A DNA stretch of 64,000 bases from contig NZ_CXOP01000002.1 of the NCBI RefSeq assembly GCF_001269345.1, positions 1,550,853 through 1,614,852 on the forward strand. Reading direction: 5' to 3'. Made by a program: the position numbers and the translations under genes. Positions within the stretch are counted from its first letter, which is position 1, and each line of letters begins with the position of its first letter. The notes under the pieces are model-generated. The model ran no database searches. It saw nothing but the letters and a program-made list of their open reading frames with translations, and had not been told where the DNA came from. Of this stretch, positions 1 to 9,157 are shown in pieces. This DNA comes from Limnohabitans sp. 2KL-27. Its GTDB lineage: Bacteria; Pseudomonadota; Gammaproteobacteria; Burkholderiales; Burkholderiaceae_C.

Positions 1-1123
1 GTTCACGCGCCAGGCCGGGCATGAAACCCAGCAGCGCGTTGGACTCCAAAAAGCCCGAGCCGGGCGTGTTGGCCACCAACACGTTCCCACTGCGGACCGC
101 TTGCAGCAGGCCGGGTACGCCCAGCGTCGAGTCGGCCCGCAACTCCAAGGGATCAATCCAGTCGTCGTCCACCCGTTTGAGCAAGCCGTGTACCGGTTGC
201 AAGCCTTGCAGGGTTTTGAGGTACAGCTTTTGGTCGCGCACCGTCAGGTCGTTGCCCTGCACCAGGCTCAGGCCCAGGTAGCGTGCGAGGTACGCGTGCT
301 CAAAGTAAGTTTCGTTGTAAGGGCCAGGCGTGAGCAGGGCGATGTGTGCAGAGGCCCCTGCCGGGCTGCGGGCCTTGATGCCGTCGATCAGGGTGCGGTA
401 GGTGTGCGCCAGCCGCTGCACCGGAAACGCCTCAAAGGCCTTCGGGAACAGGCGCGAGACGATTTGCCGGTTTTCGATCAGGTAGCCCATGCCCGAGGGC
501 GCTTGCGTGCGCTGCGACAGCAGCCACCAGCACCCGTCAGGCCCACGCGCCAGATCAAAAGCAGCCAGGGACAAATAACGCCCACCCACCGGGGTCACGC
601 CGTGCATGGCAGGCAAATAGGCCGGGTGTCCTTGCACCAGCGCAGGAGGCAACTGGCCGCGCAACACCAGTTGCTGTGGGCCGTAGGCATCGGCCATGAT
701 GCGCTCGAGCAGCTGCATGCGTTGCATCATGCCTGCCTCGATCTGTTGCCAGTCGCTGTGACCGAGCATGAGCGGGAACAGGTCGAGTGACCAAGGGCGC
801 TGCGGCTGGTCGGCGCTGGCATAGACGTTGTAGGTGATGCCGTTGTCGCGCACCTGCCGCTGCAAGTTGGCCATGCGGGTGTTCAGATCTGACCGTTGTC
901 CTGGGGGTTCCGACGCCAGAGGCTCGATGAAGGATTGCCATGGCCCGCTGATCGAGGGGGTGGTCTTTGCCGTTATGGCTGCTTGCTGTGACGCTGCAGA
1001 GGGTGCGACTTCACCCCGCAGTTCATCCCAGTGCCCTGCAGGGGCGCGATCTTGCTCAAGCGACAGCCATTTCATGGCTTGGGCTTCAGGTGCGCGGTCC
1101 TGTTGCGGTGAGGGCTCATTCAT
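1..1123 (-). CDS. Circularly permuted ATP-grasp protein (COG2308 family), partial at left edge
   Basis: This is the N-terminal 374 residues of a protein that runs off the left edge. Translating the minus strand from ATG at 1123 gives an uninterrupted frame. Near residue 260 it carries the family signature TPGPYNETYFEHAYLA, followed by a G-N-D-L segment and a VDDDWIDP segment that match the full-length paralogue at 7613-9076. The family is a predicted ATP-dependent carboxylate-amine (peptide-bond-forming) ligase. The missing C-terminus may carry a fused alpha-E domain, as in some relatives, but that cannot be seen here. An in-frame stop lies just upstream, and no ATG is available between that stop and 1123. 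It follows the transglutaminase gene on the same strand with an 84-nt gap holding a short repeat, so co-transcription is likely. Family call is firm; substrate is unknown. Confidence 0.85.
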   Translation of the reverse strand, partial: MNEPSPQQDRAPEAQAMKWLSLEQDRAPAGHWDELRGEVAPSAASQQAAITAKTTPSISGPWQSFIEPLASEPPGQRSDLNTRMANLQRQVRDNGITYNVYASADQPQRPWSLDLFPLMLGHSDWQQIEAGMMQRMQLLERIMADAYGPQQLVLRGQLPPALVQGHPAYLPAMHGVTPVGGRYLSLAAFDLARGPDGCWWLLSQRTQAPSGMGYLIENRQIVSRLFPKAFEAFPVQRLAHTYRTLIDGIKARSPAGASAHIALLTPGPYNETYFEHAYLARYLGLSLVQGNDLTVRDQKLYLKTLQGLQPVHGLLKRVDDDWIDPLELRADSTLGVPGLLQAVRSGNVLVANTPGSGFLESNALLGFMPGLARE

Positions 1124-1164
1124 CAAAGCATTGTCGCTGGAATTGGAGCGAACTCATGGGTCTT

Positions 1165-1189
1165 CGTGGGAGCGAGCCCCCGCAGGGGT
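1165..1189 (+). repeat. Fragment of GTGGGAGCGAGCCCC intergenic repeat
   Basis: A short piece (GTGGGAGCGAGCCCCCGCAG) lies between the transglutaminase and the partial ATP-grasp gene. It shares its core with the longer copies at 23015-23096 (same orientation) and 63392-63462 (opposite orientation). Confidence 0.6.
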
Positions 1190-1207
1190 GATCCAGTCGA
1201 TGGGCAT

Positions 1208-4200
1208 TCATACCCGTCTCAAATCCAGCGTGTACGGAAACTCAGGACTGGCGTGCAGCAGGGCGTTGGGTCGCAGGGTTGGCAACTGTTTCATGGCGCC
1301 GGGCGTGTGCCCCATGCGGAAAAAGCGGGCCAGGCGGCGGCTCTCGGCTTCGTAGGCGTTGACCGGGAAACTGTCGTAGTTGCGGCCCCCGGGGTGCACC
1401 ACGTGGTACTGGCAACCTCCCAGCGAGCGCTTCATCCAGGTGTCTACCAGGTCCACCGTGAGCGGCGCGTGCACGCCAATGCTCGGGTGCAGCGACGAGG
1501 GCGGGTTCCACGCCTTGTAGCGCACGCTGGCCACGTACTCGCCCACCACCCCCGTGGGTTGCAAAGGCAGGGGGGTGCCATTCACGGTCACGGTGTGGCG
1601 TGCGGGGTTGATGCCGCTGACATGCACCTCGATGCGCTCGATTGACGAGTCCACATAGCGGGCCGTGCCGCCTGCGCCATTTTCCTCGCCCATGACATGC
1701 CACGGCTCGAGCGCATTGCGCAGGGTGAGCACCGCGCCATCGACCTGGACTTGGCCAAGCAATGGAAACCGGAATTCAAAATGCGGCGCAAACCAGCTGG
1801 GGTCGAAGTGAAAGCCCGCATCGCCCAACTCGGTCAGCACATCGTCAAAGTCCTTTTGCAACCAGTGTGGCAGCATGAAGCGGTCGTGCAGCTCGGTGCC
1901 CCAGCGCGTCACGGGCGCTGCATACGGCGCGTCCCAGAAGCGCGCCACCAAGGCCCGCAACAGCAACTGTTGCACGATGCTCATGCGCTCGTGCGGCGGC
2001 ATCTCAAAGGCCCGCAGTTCGAGCAGTCCCAGTCGCCCGGTGCTGCTGTCGGGCGAGTACATTTTGTCGATGCAGAACTCGCTGCGGTGCGTGTTGCCGG
2101 TCACATCGATCAAAATGTTGCGCAGGGTGCGGTCGACCACCCAAGGGGCCATGTCTGTGCCGTATTTTTTGCGGTGGCGGGAGATTTCGCGCAGCGCAAT
2201 TTCCAGCTCATAGACCTGGTCGTTGCGCGCTTCGTCCACACGCGGGGCCTGGCTGGTGGGGCCGATGAACATGCCGCTGAACAAATAGCTCAAGCTCGGA
2301 TGGTTGTGCCAATACAGGATCAGGCTGGCCAGCAATTCGGGGCGGCGCAAAAACGGGCTGTCGCCAGGCGTGGCACCGCCCATGACCATGTGGTTACCGC
2401 CGCCCGTGCCGGTGTGGCGGCCATCGGTCATGAACTTTTCAGCGGACAAACGCGTCTCGAAGGCGGCTTTGTACAGGAACTCTGTGTGCGAGACCAACTC
2501 GGTCCAGTTGTGGGCCGGGTGGATGTTGACTTCGATCACGCCGGGGTCGGGCGTGACCTGCAGCAGTTTGAGGCGCGGGTCGCGCGGCGGCGGGTAGCCT
2601 TCCAAGACGATTCGGACGCCCAGTGTTTTGGCTGTGGTTTCAACCGCACTGACCAGGCTCAGATAGTCTTCCAGTCGCGCCAGCGGGGGCATGAAGACGT
2701 AGAGGATGCCGGATGCGTCTGCCTTGGCCAGGGCCTGGGCTTCGGCCTTGGGCCCGTTGGCCCGTTGCGGGTCGCGCACTTCCACGCACAAGGCGGTGCG
2801 CACCACGGACGGGTCGGACTTGAATTTTTCAGGCGTGACCGATGCAGCTGGCGCCGAGGCATGGCGGGTCTGCATCGTCACTGGGGCTGGGGCGGGCAAG
2901 GCGCTGCGTGGCGCGAGATGCGGCGAAAAGGGGTCTTGCTCGATCATGTGCCAGCGCTCGGTGGGCGCCGCCCAAGGCAGCGAGTCCAGCGGCAAGCGCC
3001 AGCCCATGGGTGAGTCGCCGGGCATCAAATACATGCGTTCTTCGCGTACAAACCAGCGGCCGGTCTGCCACTGCGTGCCTGACGGCACGGGGTTCACACC
3101 CTCAGGCGGATCGATGGCTTGCAGCGGCAGCACATAGCCCACTGCGGCGTCCAGCCCCTGGCTGAAGATCCGACGCAAGCGGTTGCGTTCCATTTCGTCG
3201 TCCAGCCGGGCGTCGAAGGGGTCCACGTTCACGGGCAAGCGGCGCTCGCGCCAGAGGTAATACCAGGTGTCCTCGTAGCCAGGCAGGACAGTGTCGCTGG
3301 ACAGACCCAGCTGCAGCGTGAGGGCTTGCATGAAGCGCAATGCGTCGGCATGGGTGTAGGCGCTGGGTGCGCGTTCGTCGGCAAACACCGCCGGGTCTTG
3401 GCAGCAGGGCGTGCCGTCGGCGCGCCAGTAAATGCTGAGCGCCCAACGCGGCAACTGCTCACCCGGGTACCACTTGCCTTGGCCAAAGTGCAAAAACCCC
3501 CTTTGCCCGTATTGCTGGCGCAGCTTGTGCACCAGTTCGGTGGCCAGGCCCCGTTTGGTGGGACCCACGGCGTCGGTGTTCCACTCCGCACCCTCGCGGT
3601 CAAGGGTGGACACGAAGGTGGGCTCGCCGCCCATGGTCAGGCGCACGTCTTGCGCCAGCAGTTGCGCATCCACCTGCTCACCCAGCTTGAGCACGTCTGC
3701 CCACTGCGGATCGCTGTAGGGCTTGGTCACGCGAGGCGACTCGTGGATGCGGGTGACCTCCATGGTGTGGCTGAACTCAACTTCGGCCTCGTCCATCAGG
3801 CCTTCAATGGGCGCTGCCGCTGAAGGCTGGGGTGTGCAGGCCAGCGGGATGTGGCCCTCGCCAGCCAAGAGGCCCGAGGTCGGGTCCAGGCCCACCCAGC
3901 CCGCGCCGGGTAGATACACCTCGCACCAGGCGTGCAGGTCGGTGAAGTCGACTTCGGTGCCGCTGGGGCCGTCGAGTGATTTGACGTCCGGGGCCAGCTG
4001 GATCAAATAGCCCGAGACAAAACGGGCGGCGATGTTCATGTGCCGAAACAGTTGCACCAAGAGCCAAGCGGTGTCGCGGCAGGAGCCGCTTTTCAGGGTG
4101 AGTGTTTCTTCGGGTGTTTGCACCCCCGGCGCCATGCGGATGGTGTAGCGGATGTCCTGGTGCAAGCGTTGGTTGATCTGCACCAAAAAATCGATGGTGC

Positions 4201-4618
4201 GCTGGCGCTGGCGGTCCAAGCTGGCCAGGTATTTCTTGAACAGCGGTGTTTTGGCGTCTTTGACCAGGTAGGACTGCAACTCCTCTTTCACCATGTCCGA
4301 GTATTTGAAGGGCACCTCTTCAGCCGAGGGCTCCAAAAAGAAGTCAAAGGGGTTGAACACCGCCATCTCGGTGACCACGTCTACGGTCACTTTGAAGGCG
4401 GTGGTTTTTTCCGGGAAAACCAAGCGCGCCTGGTAGTTGGCAAAAGCGTCTTGTTGCCAGTTGATGAAGTGCTCTGCGGGTTCGACCTGGAGGCTGTAGC
4501 TCAGGATGCGGCTTCGGCTGTGCGGGGCCGGGCGAAGGCGTATGACTTGGGGGCCGAGCTGCACGGGACGGTCGTAGGTGTAGTGGGTGACGTGGTGCAG
4601 GGCGACTTGTATCGACAT
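1208..4618 (-). CDS. Transglutaminase-like / DUF2126 fusion protein
   Basis: A 1136-residue protein with an N-terminal bacterial transglutaminase-like region (beta-strand start HHVTHYTYDRP, then the core near residues 160-300). The catalytic Cys sits in SGSCRDTAW, the His in DLHAWCEVY and the Asp in LDPTSGL. The remaining two thirds is the DUF2126 (COG4196) region, starting near TMGGEPTFV. This fusion is known from genomic neighbourhoods with COG2308 ATP-grasp and alpha-E proteins, where it is predicted to cleave or ligate amide bonds. The start at 4618 (MSIQVALHH) is chosen because conservation begins there; the frame stays open a further 59 codons upstream but that part is Cys/Arg-rich and looks non-coding. 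It is divergent from comEC and upstream of the partial ATP-grasp gene. The physiological substrate is unknown. Confidence 0.9.
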   Translation of the reverse strand: MSIQVALHHVTHYTYDRPVQLGPQVIRLRPAPHSRSRILSYSLQVEPAEHFINWQQDAFANYQARLVFPEKTTAFKVTVDVVTEMAVFNPFDFFLEPSAEEVPFKYSDMVKEELQSYLVKDAKTPLFKKYLASLDRQRQRTIDFLVQINQRLHQDIRYTIRMAPGVQTPEETLTLKSGSCRDTAWLLVQLFRHMNIAARFVSGYLIQLAPDVKSLDGPSGTEVDFTDLHAWCEVYLPGAGWVGLDPTSGLLAGEGHIPLACTPQPSAAAPIEGLMDEAEVEFSHTMEVTRIHESPRVTKPYSDPQWADVLKLGEQVDAQLLAQDVRLTMGGEPTFVSTLDREGAEWNTDAVGPTKRGLATELVHKLRQQYGQRGFLHFGQGKWYPGEQLPRWALSIYWRADGTPCCQDPAVFADERAPSAYTHADALRFMQALTLQLGLSSDTVLPGYEDTWYYLWRERRLPVNVDPFDARLDDEMERNRLRRIFSQGLDAAVGYVLPLQAIDPPEGVNPVPSGTQWQTGRWFVREERMYLMPGDSPMGWRLPLDSLPWAAPTERWHMIEQDPFSPHLAPRSALPAPAPVTMQTRHASAPAASVTPEKFKSDPSVVRTALCVEVRDPQRANGPKAEAQALAKADASGILYVFMPPLARLEDYLSLVSAVETTAKTLGVRIVLEGYPPPRDPRLKLLQVTPDPGVIEVNIHPAHNWTELVSHTEFLYKAAFETRLSAEKFMTDGRHTGTGGGNHMVMGGATPGDSPFLRRPELLASLILYWHNHPSLSYLFSGMFIGPTSQAPRVDEARNDQVYELEIALREISRHRKKYGTDMAPWVVDRTLRNILIDVTGNTHRSEFCIDKMYSPDSSTGRLGLLELRAFEMPPHERMSIVQQLLLRALVARFWDAPYAAPVTRWGTELHDRFMLPHWLQKDFDDVLTELGDAGFHFDPSWFAPHFEFRFPLLGQVQVDGAVLTLRNALEPWHVMGEENGAGGTARYVDSSIERIEVHVSGINPARHTVTVNGTPLPLQPTGVVGEYVASVRYKAWNPPSSLHPSIGVHAPLTVDLVDTWMKRSLGGCQYHVVHPGGRNYDSFPVNAYEAESRRLARFFRMGHTPGAMKQLPTLRPNALLHASPEFPYTLDLRRV

Positions 4619-4809
4619 ATCTCGTTGAGCGCAACAGGGGCTGCACGCATGACAAATGCAGCTTGGGCAATTACAAACAAGCAAGACACGCGCCAGGAGG
4701 GGCTCTCGACGCTGCGTTAACGCTCCGTTTTCGGTGCGGTTCTGCGCAGCCCCATGCACAGAGCGCCAGCGTGCGCGACACAAAAAAACAGCCAATCAGG
4801 GAGGCTGCG

Positions 4810-4944
4810 ATGAAACAATGCGGTGCATTGGCCCAGCGGGCCAAGGGGGCAGGGCCAGTCCTTGGGCAAGAGGGGCTGACCAGGAAACGGCGCTTGTGCG
4901 TGCCCTTGAGGGCGCGCGCCAGCGTCCTGTGGAGCGCCCCATGA
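4810..4944 (+). CDS. Possible 44-residue leader ORF coupled to comEC
   Basis: A short frame starts at ATG 4810 with a strong Shine-Dalgarno (AGGGAGG at 4798-4804, 5-nt spacing). It ends at the TGA of 4942-4944, overlapping the comEC ATG at 4941 (ATGA). The predicted peptide (starting MKQCGALAQRAKG) has no recognisable domain and is Arg-rich. It could be a translational-coupling leader for comEC. Alternatively it is fortuitous, and comEC begins in its own frame upstream (ATG 4818 is possible but lies too far from the same Shine-Dalgarno). Only the signal arrangement supports it. Confidence 0.3.
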   Translation: MKQCGALAQRAKGAGPVLGQEGLTRKRRLCVPLRARASVLWSAP

Positions 4945-7556
4945 TGTCCTTGGTCTGGGCGCGTGGTCTGGGCGTGGGCCTGATGGCCTGGTGTTTGGGT
5001 GTGGCGTTGCAGTTGCAACAATCAGCTTTGTGGCCCGTGGTGGCGTATGGTGGGGTTTTGCTTGGGGTGGTGGGCATGGCCTGGCTGCTGCACGGGAGGA
5101 CACGCGACGAGCCGACAGATCGCCCAAACGCTGTCTGGGCCAGGTGGGTGATGGGGTGTCTGCTGTGCTCGGCAGCGGCCTTTGGCGTGACCGGCTTGCA
5201 CGCCTGGACAAGGGCCCACACCATCGACCCGGCGCTGGAGGGCCGAGATCTGGACGTGGTGGGCGTGGTGCAGGCCATGCCCCAGCGGCAAGGGCTGGGC
5301 TGGCGCTTTCGTTTTCGCATCGAGCAGGCTTGGTGGCCGGACGTTTCAGGGGCTCGCCAGCCTTTGCAGGTTGGTGCCGATGTGCCCGCGCAGGTGATCC
5401 TGGGCTGGTACGGTCAAGAGGGCACGCACGACAGCGGCTGGAACCTCTCGCCCTTGCCCGAGCCTGTCAAGGCCGGGGAGCGCTGGCGCTTGCGTGTGCG
5501 CCTGAAAGCGCCGCACGGCCATCTGAACCCGCGCGGTTTTGACTACGAGCTGTGGCTGTGGGAGCAGGGCATTCGGGCCACGGGTGATGTGCGCAACCGC
5601 GCCAAAGACCCGGCCCCGCAGCGCTTGGGCGGCACCTGGTCGCACCCCATCGAGGCCTGGCGGCAATCGGTGCGAGACCGTTTGTTGACCCAGTTGTCTC
5701 CACCGGGCAGCGATGCCGATGCCGCCCGGCGGGCGGGCGTGGTCGCCGCCTTGGTCACGGGCGATCAGGCGGCCATCGAGCGCAGCGACTGGGACGTGTT
5801 CAGGGCCACGGGCGTGTCGCACCTGATGAGCATTTCGGGCCTGCATGTGACCATGTTCGCCTGGCTGGCCGCGGCTGTCGTGGGTTGGTTGTGGCGGCGT
5901 TCGGCCCTGTGGGGGTTTGACGGTGCTTTGCGTTGGCCTGCCGTCCATGTGGGGGCGTGGTCGGGCCTGGTGCTGGCCACTTTGTACGCGTTGTTCAGCG
6001 GCTGGGGCGTGCCCGCGCAGCGCACCTTGCTCATGCTGGGGGTGGTGTTGGTGCTGCGCCTGTCGGTGCGCCAGTGGCATGGGGCACTGGTGTGGTTGGC
6101 GGCCTGTGCTGTGGTGCTGGGCCGGGACCCGTGGGCTTTGCTGCAGCCCGGGTTTTGGCTGAGCTTTGTGGCCGTGGGGGTGTTGATGGCCTCTGCGCCT
6201 GCCGCTTGGGGTGCGATCGGTCCGAACGCAAGTGCACCACAAAGGGATGCACCAGACGCACCAACATGGCGTGCGGCGACCGGGCCGACGCCCCGCGAGC
6301 ACCTTTGGGGTGCATGGGCGCAGGTGGGTGGGTGTCGGCAATGGGGGCGCACGCTGGCGGCCAAGTGGCTGGCTTTGCTGCGCGAGCAGGCCACGGTGAC
6401 CTTGGCTCTGGCCCCCTTGACGCTGTTGTTTTTTGGGCAGGTGTCTCTGGTGGGCTTGCTGGCCAATTTGCTGGCCATTCCCTGGGTGACGCTGGTGGTC
6501 ACGCCACTGGCCATGCTGGGCGTGGGGGTGCCCGGGGCGTGGGACGCGGCGGCCTGGGCTTTGCAGCCTTTGCAGGTGGTACTGGGCTGGCTGGCAGGCT
6601 GGCCGATGGCCACTTGGTCGAGCGCCATGCCGCCTTGGGGCCTGGCTTTGCTGGCCTTGGTGGGGGCTGTCGGTTTGGTGCTGCGACTGCCACTGTCCTG
6701 GAAACTCCTGTGTCTGCCGCTGCTGTGGCCGGTGCTGTTTTGGTCTCCCCCTCGCCCCGCGCCCGGCAATTTCGAGTTGTTGGCGGCCGATGTGGGGCAG
6801 GGCAATGCGGTCCTGGTGCGCACCGCCTCGCACAGCCTGCTGTACGACGCGGGGCCCCGGTATTCGGCAGAGAGCGATGCCGGACACCGGGTGCTGGTGC
6901 CTTTGCTCGCGCAGATGGGCGAGCGCATCAACACCCTGGTGCTCAGCCACCGTGATAGCGATCACACCGGGGGCGCGGCGGCGGTGCTGGCCATGCAGCC
7001 GCAGGCAGCGCTGTGGTCTTCGCTGGAGGATGAGCACGCCTTGCACGCCCTGCGCCCGGGGTGGACGCGATGCGAGGCCGGGCAAGCCTGGGTGTGGGAC
7101 GGGGTGCGCTTTGAGGTGTTGCACCCGGTGGCCTCTTTGGGTCCGCTCGCCCGTGCTCCCAAGCCCAATGAAGTCAGTTGCGTTTTGCGCATCAGCACGG
7201 CGCAGACATCGGCCTTGCTGGCGGGAGACATCGAGATCGCCCAGGAGCAGGCCTTGATCCGGTCCCAACTGGCTCCGGTCGATGTGTTGCTCGTGCCGCA
7301 CCACGGCAGCAAGACTTCGTCGAGCCTGCCGTTTTTGCAAGCCCTGCAGCCCAGGCTGGCGCTGGTCCAAGCCGGTTACCGCAACCGTTTTGGCCACCCC
7401 GCCCCCGAAGTGGTGGCCCGCTACCGGGCGGAGGCCATCGCGCTGGTCGAGTCCAGCCGTTGCGGCGCAGCCACCTGGCGCAGCGACACACCCGGCCAAG
7501 TGCACTGCGAGCGGCAACAGCGCCAACGCTATTGGCACCACGTTCAGAGGCCATGA
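4941..7556 (+). CDS. comEC: DNA internalization-related competence protein ComEC/Rec2
   Basis: An inner-membrane channel protein for uptake of single-stranded transforming DNA. It is about 871 residues with the three expected parts: an N-terminal soluble OB-like region between hydrophobic segments (about residues 70-220), the Competence domain with the motif VSHLMSISGLHVTMFAW near residue 300 and many membrane helices, and a C-terminal metallo-beta-lactamase-like domain. That domain shows DVGQGN near residue 615, SHRDSDHTGG near 669 and PHHGSKTSSS near 788. ATG 4941 (MMSLVWARGL) is chosen because it precedes the first hydrophobic segment; ATG 4818 in the same frame is an alternative adding 41 residues. 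It lies between two divergently arranged ATP-grasp genes. Other competence genes are not in the window. Confidence 0.92.
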   Translation: MMSLVWARGLGVGLMAWCLGVALQLQQSALWPVVAYGGVLLGVVGMAWLLHGRTRDEPTDRPNAVWARWVMGCLLCSAAAFGVTGLHAWTRAHTIDPALEGRDLDVVGVVQAMPQRQGLGWRFRFRIEQAWWPDVSGARQPLQVGADVPAQVILGWYGQEGTHDSGWNLSPLPEPVKAGERWRLRVRLKAPHGHLNPRGFDYELWLWEQGIRATGDVRNRAKDPAPQRLGGTWSHPIEAWRQSVRDRLLTQLSPPGSDADAARRAGVVAALVTGDQAAIERSDWDVFRATGVSHLMSISGLHVTMFAWLAAAVVGWLWRRSALWGFDGALRWPAVHVGAWSGLVLATLYALFSGWGVPAQRTLLMLGVVLVLRLSVRQWHGALVWLAACAVVLGRDPWALLQPGFWLSFVAVGVLMASAPAAWGAIGPNASAPQRDAPDAPTWRAATGPTPREHLWGAWAQVGGCRQWGRTLAAKWLALLREQATVTLALAPLTLLFFGQVSLVGLLANLLAIPWVTLVVTPLAMLGVGVPGAWDAAAWALQPLQVVLGWLAGWPMATWSSAMPPWGLALLALVGAVGLVLRLPLSWKLLCLPLLWPVLFWSPPRPAPGNFELLAADVGQGNAVLVRTASHSLLYDAGPRYSAESDAGHRVLVPLLAQMGERINTLVLSHRDSDHTGGAAAVLAMQPQAALWSSLEDEHALHALRPGWTRCEAGQAWVWDGVRFEVLHPVASLGPLARAPKPNEVSCVLRISTAQTSALLAGDIEIAQEQALIRSQLAPVDVLLVPHHGSKTSSSLPFLQALQPRLALVQAGYRNRFGHPAPEVVARYRAEAIALVESSRCGAATWRSDTPGQVHCERQQRQRYWHHVQRP

Positions 7557-7612
7557 GTCACCTTTAAATGTGGGTATACATCTTGCTAATGTGTTGTCAG
7601 GAGTGAAGAGCC

Positions 7613-9076
7613 ATGCGCCAATTCGACGAGATGTACAGCCGCTTGCCTGCACAAGGGCTGGGCGGCGAAGTTCGAGACCATTACCAAGCCTACGCCCGCT
7701 GGCTGCAAGCGCAAGACCCGCAGACCATGGCCTCGCGCCGCGAAGAGGCCGAGATGATTTTTCGGCGCGTGGGCATCACCTTTGCCGTTTATGGTGACAA
7801 GGACGAAGAGGCGAACACGGACGAGGGGGGCACAGAGCGATTGATCCCGTTTGACCTGATTCCCCGGGTGATCGCCGCCCAGGAGTGGCACAGCATGGAA
7901 GCCGGGCTGGTGCAGCGCGTGACAGCGCTCAACCGTTTCATCCACGATGTCTACCACGACCAGGAGATTTTGAAGGCAGGCATCATTCCCCGCGAGCAGA
8001 TCGAGCGCAACGCCCAGTTCCGCCCCGAGATGGTGGGCGTGGATGTGCCCAACAACATTTATTCGCACATCAGCGGCATCGACATCGTGCGCGCCCCTGA
8101 CGCCCAAGGCGTTGGCGAGTACTACGTGCTCGAAGACAACCTGCGCGTGCCCAGCGGCGTGAGTTACATGCTCGAAGACCGCAAGATGATGATGCGGCTC
8201 TTTCCGGAGTTGTTCAACCAGCACCGCGTGGCCCCGGTGGCGCATTACCCGGACTTGCTGCTGGAAACCTTGCGCGCCAGCAGCCCCGCCACCACGGCCG
8301 AGCCCACCGTGGTGGTGCTCACGCCCGGCATGTACAACAGCGCTTATTTCGAGCACGCCTTTTTGGCGCAGCAAATGGGTGTGGAACTGGTTGAGGGGCA
8401 AGACCTCTTTGTCAAGGACAAGTTCGTTTACATGCGCACCACACGCGGCCCCAAGCGGGTGGACGTGATCTACCGCCGGGTGGACGACGACTTTTTGGAC
8501 CCCAACGTGTTTCGCCCCTCCTCGACGCTGGGCTGTGCAGGGCTGATGGAGGCTTACAAAGCCGGTCATGTGGCCATTTGCAATGCGGTGGGCACGGGCG
8601 TGGCCGACGACAAGTCGGTCTACCCCTATGTGCCCGACATGATCAAGTTCTACTTGGGTGAAGCGCCGATCCTGAAAAACGTGCCCACCTTCATGTGCCG
8701 CAAGCCCGATGACCTGCAGTACACGCTGGCCCACCTGAAAGACTTGGTGGTCAAGGAGGTGCATGGCGCCGGCGGCTACGGCATGCTGGTCGGCCCGGCC
8801 TCGACGAAAGCCGAAATCGAGCGTTTCCGGGGGGCCTTGCTCGCCAACCCCGAGGGCTACATCGCCCAGCCCACGCTCAGTTTGTCCACTTGCCCCACTT
8901 ACGTGGACAGCGGCATCGCCCCGCGCCACATTGATCTGCGGCCCTTTGTGCTGAGTGGCCGCACTGTGCAGATGGTGCCCGGCGGCTTGACCCGCGTGGC
9001 TTTGAAAGAAGGTTCTCTGGTGGTGAACAGCAGCCAAGGCGGCGGCACCAAAGACACCTGGATTTTGCAAGACTGA
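7613..9076 (+). CDS. Circularly permuted ATP-grasp protein (COG2308 family)
   Basis: A complete 487-residue member of the circularly permuted ATP-grasp type 2 family (DUF404/DUF407 region), predicted to activate a carboxylate with ATP and join it to an amine. Visible motifs are VVVLTPGMYNSAYFEHAFLA near residue 235, YRRVDDDFLDP near 285, VVKEVHGAGGYGM near 380 and the acidic/basic patch APRHIDLRPFVL near 440. The start has a good Shine-Dalgarno (CAGGAG, 7601-7606). The alpha-E gene follows on the same strand after an 81-nt gap occupied by a double-hairpin repeat. Family knowledge links this pair to a predicted peptide tag or small-peptide system; no substrate is known. It is paralogous to the gene cut at the left edge. 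Confidence 0.93.
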   Translation: MRQFDEMYSRLPAQGLGGEVRDHYQAYARWLQAQDPQTMASRREEAEMIFRRVGITFAVYGDKDEEANTDEGGTERLIPFDLIPRVIAAQEWHSMEAGLVQRVTALNRFIHDVYHDQEILKAGIIPREQIERNAQFRPEMVGVDVPNNIYSHISGIDIVRAPDAQGVGEYYVLEDNLRVPSGVSYMLEDRKMMMRLFPELFNQHRVAPVAHYPDLLLETLRASSPATTAEPTVVVLTPGMYNSAYFEHAFLAQQMGVELVEGQDLFVKDKFVYMRTTRGPKRVDVIYRRVDDDFLDPNVFRPSSTLGCAGLMEAYKAGHVAICNAVGTGVADDKSVYPYVPDMIKFYLGEAPILKNVPTFMCRKPDDLQYTLAHLKDLVVKEVHGAGGYGMLVGPASTKAEIERFRGALLANPEGYIAQPTLSLSTCPTYVDSGIAPRHIDLRPFVLSGRTVQMVPGGLTRVALKEGSLVVNSSQGGGTKDTWILQD

Positions 9077-9086
9077 TTTCACCCCT

Positions 9087-9142
9087 GTCATCCTCGGGCT
9101 TGACCCGAGGACCCATGGATGCCCGATCAAGTCGGGCATGAC
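9087..9142. repeat. Intergenic double-hairpin palindromic repeat
   Basis: The gap between the ATP-grasp and alpha-E genes is filled by two adjacent stem-loops: TCCTCGGG/CCCGAGGA (9091-9111) and ATGCCCGA/TCGGGCAT (9119-9139). They are bounded by GTCAT and ATGAC. This layout is typical of short non-autonomous intergenic repeats of proteobacteria. Half-elements of similar design occur at 43426-43446 and 62771-62795. It lies inside a transcription unit, so it may affect mRNA stability or partial termination. Confidence 0.75.
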
Positions 9143-9157
9143 ACACCAAGGAAAAAT

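Noticed and set aside
5346..7652. 768-codon open frame antisense to comEC
   Set aside because: It mirrors the third-position GC bias of comEC, is low-complexity (His/Gln/Arg/Pro-rich) and matches no family.
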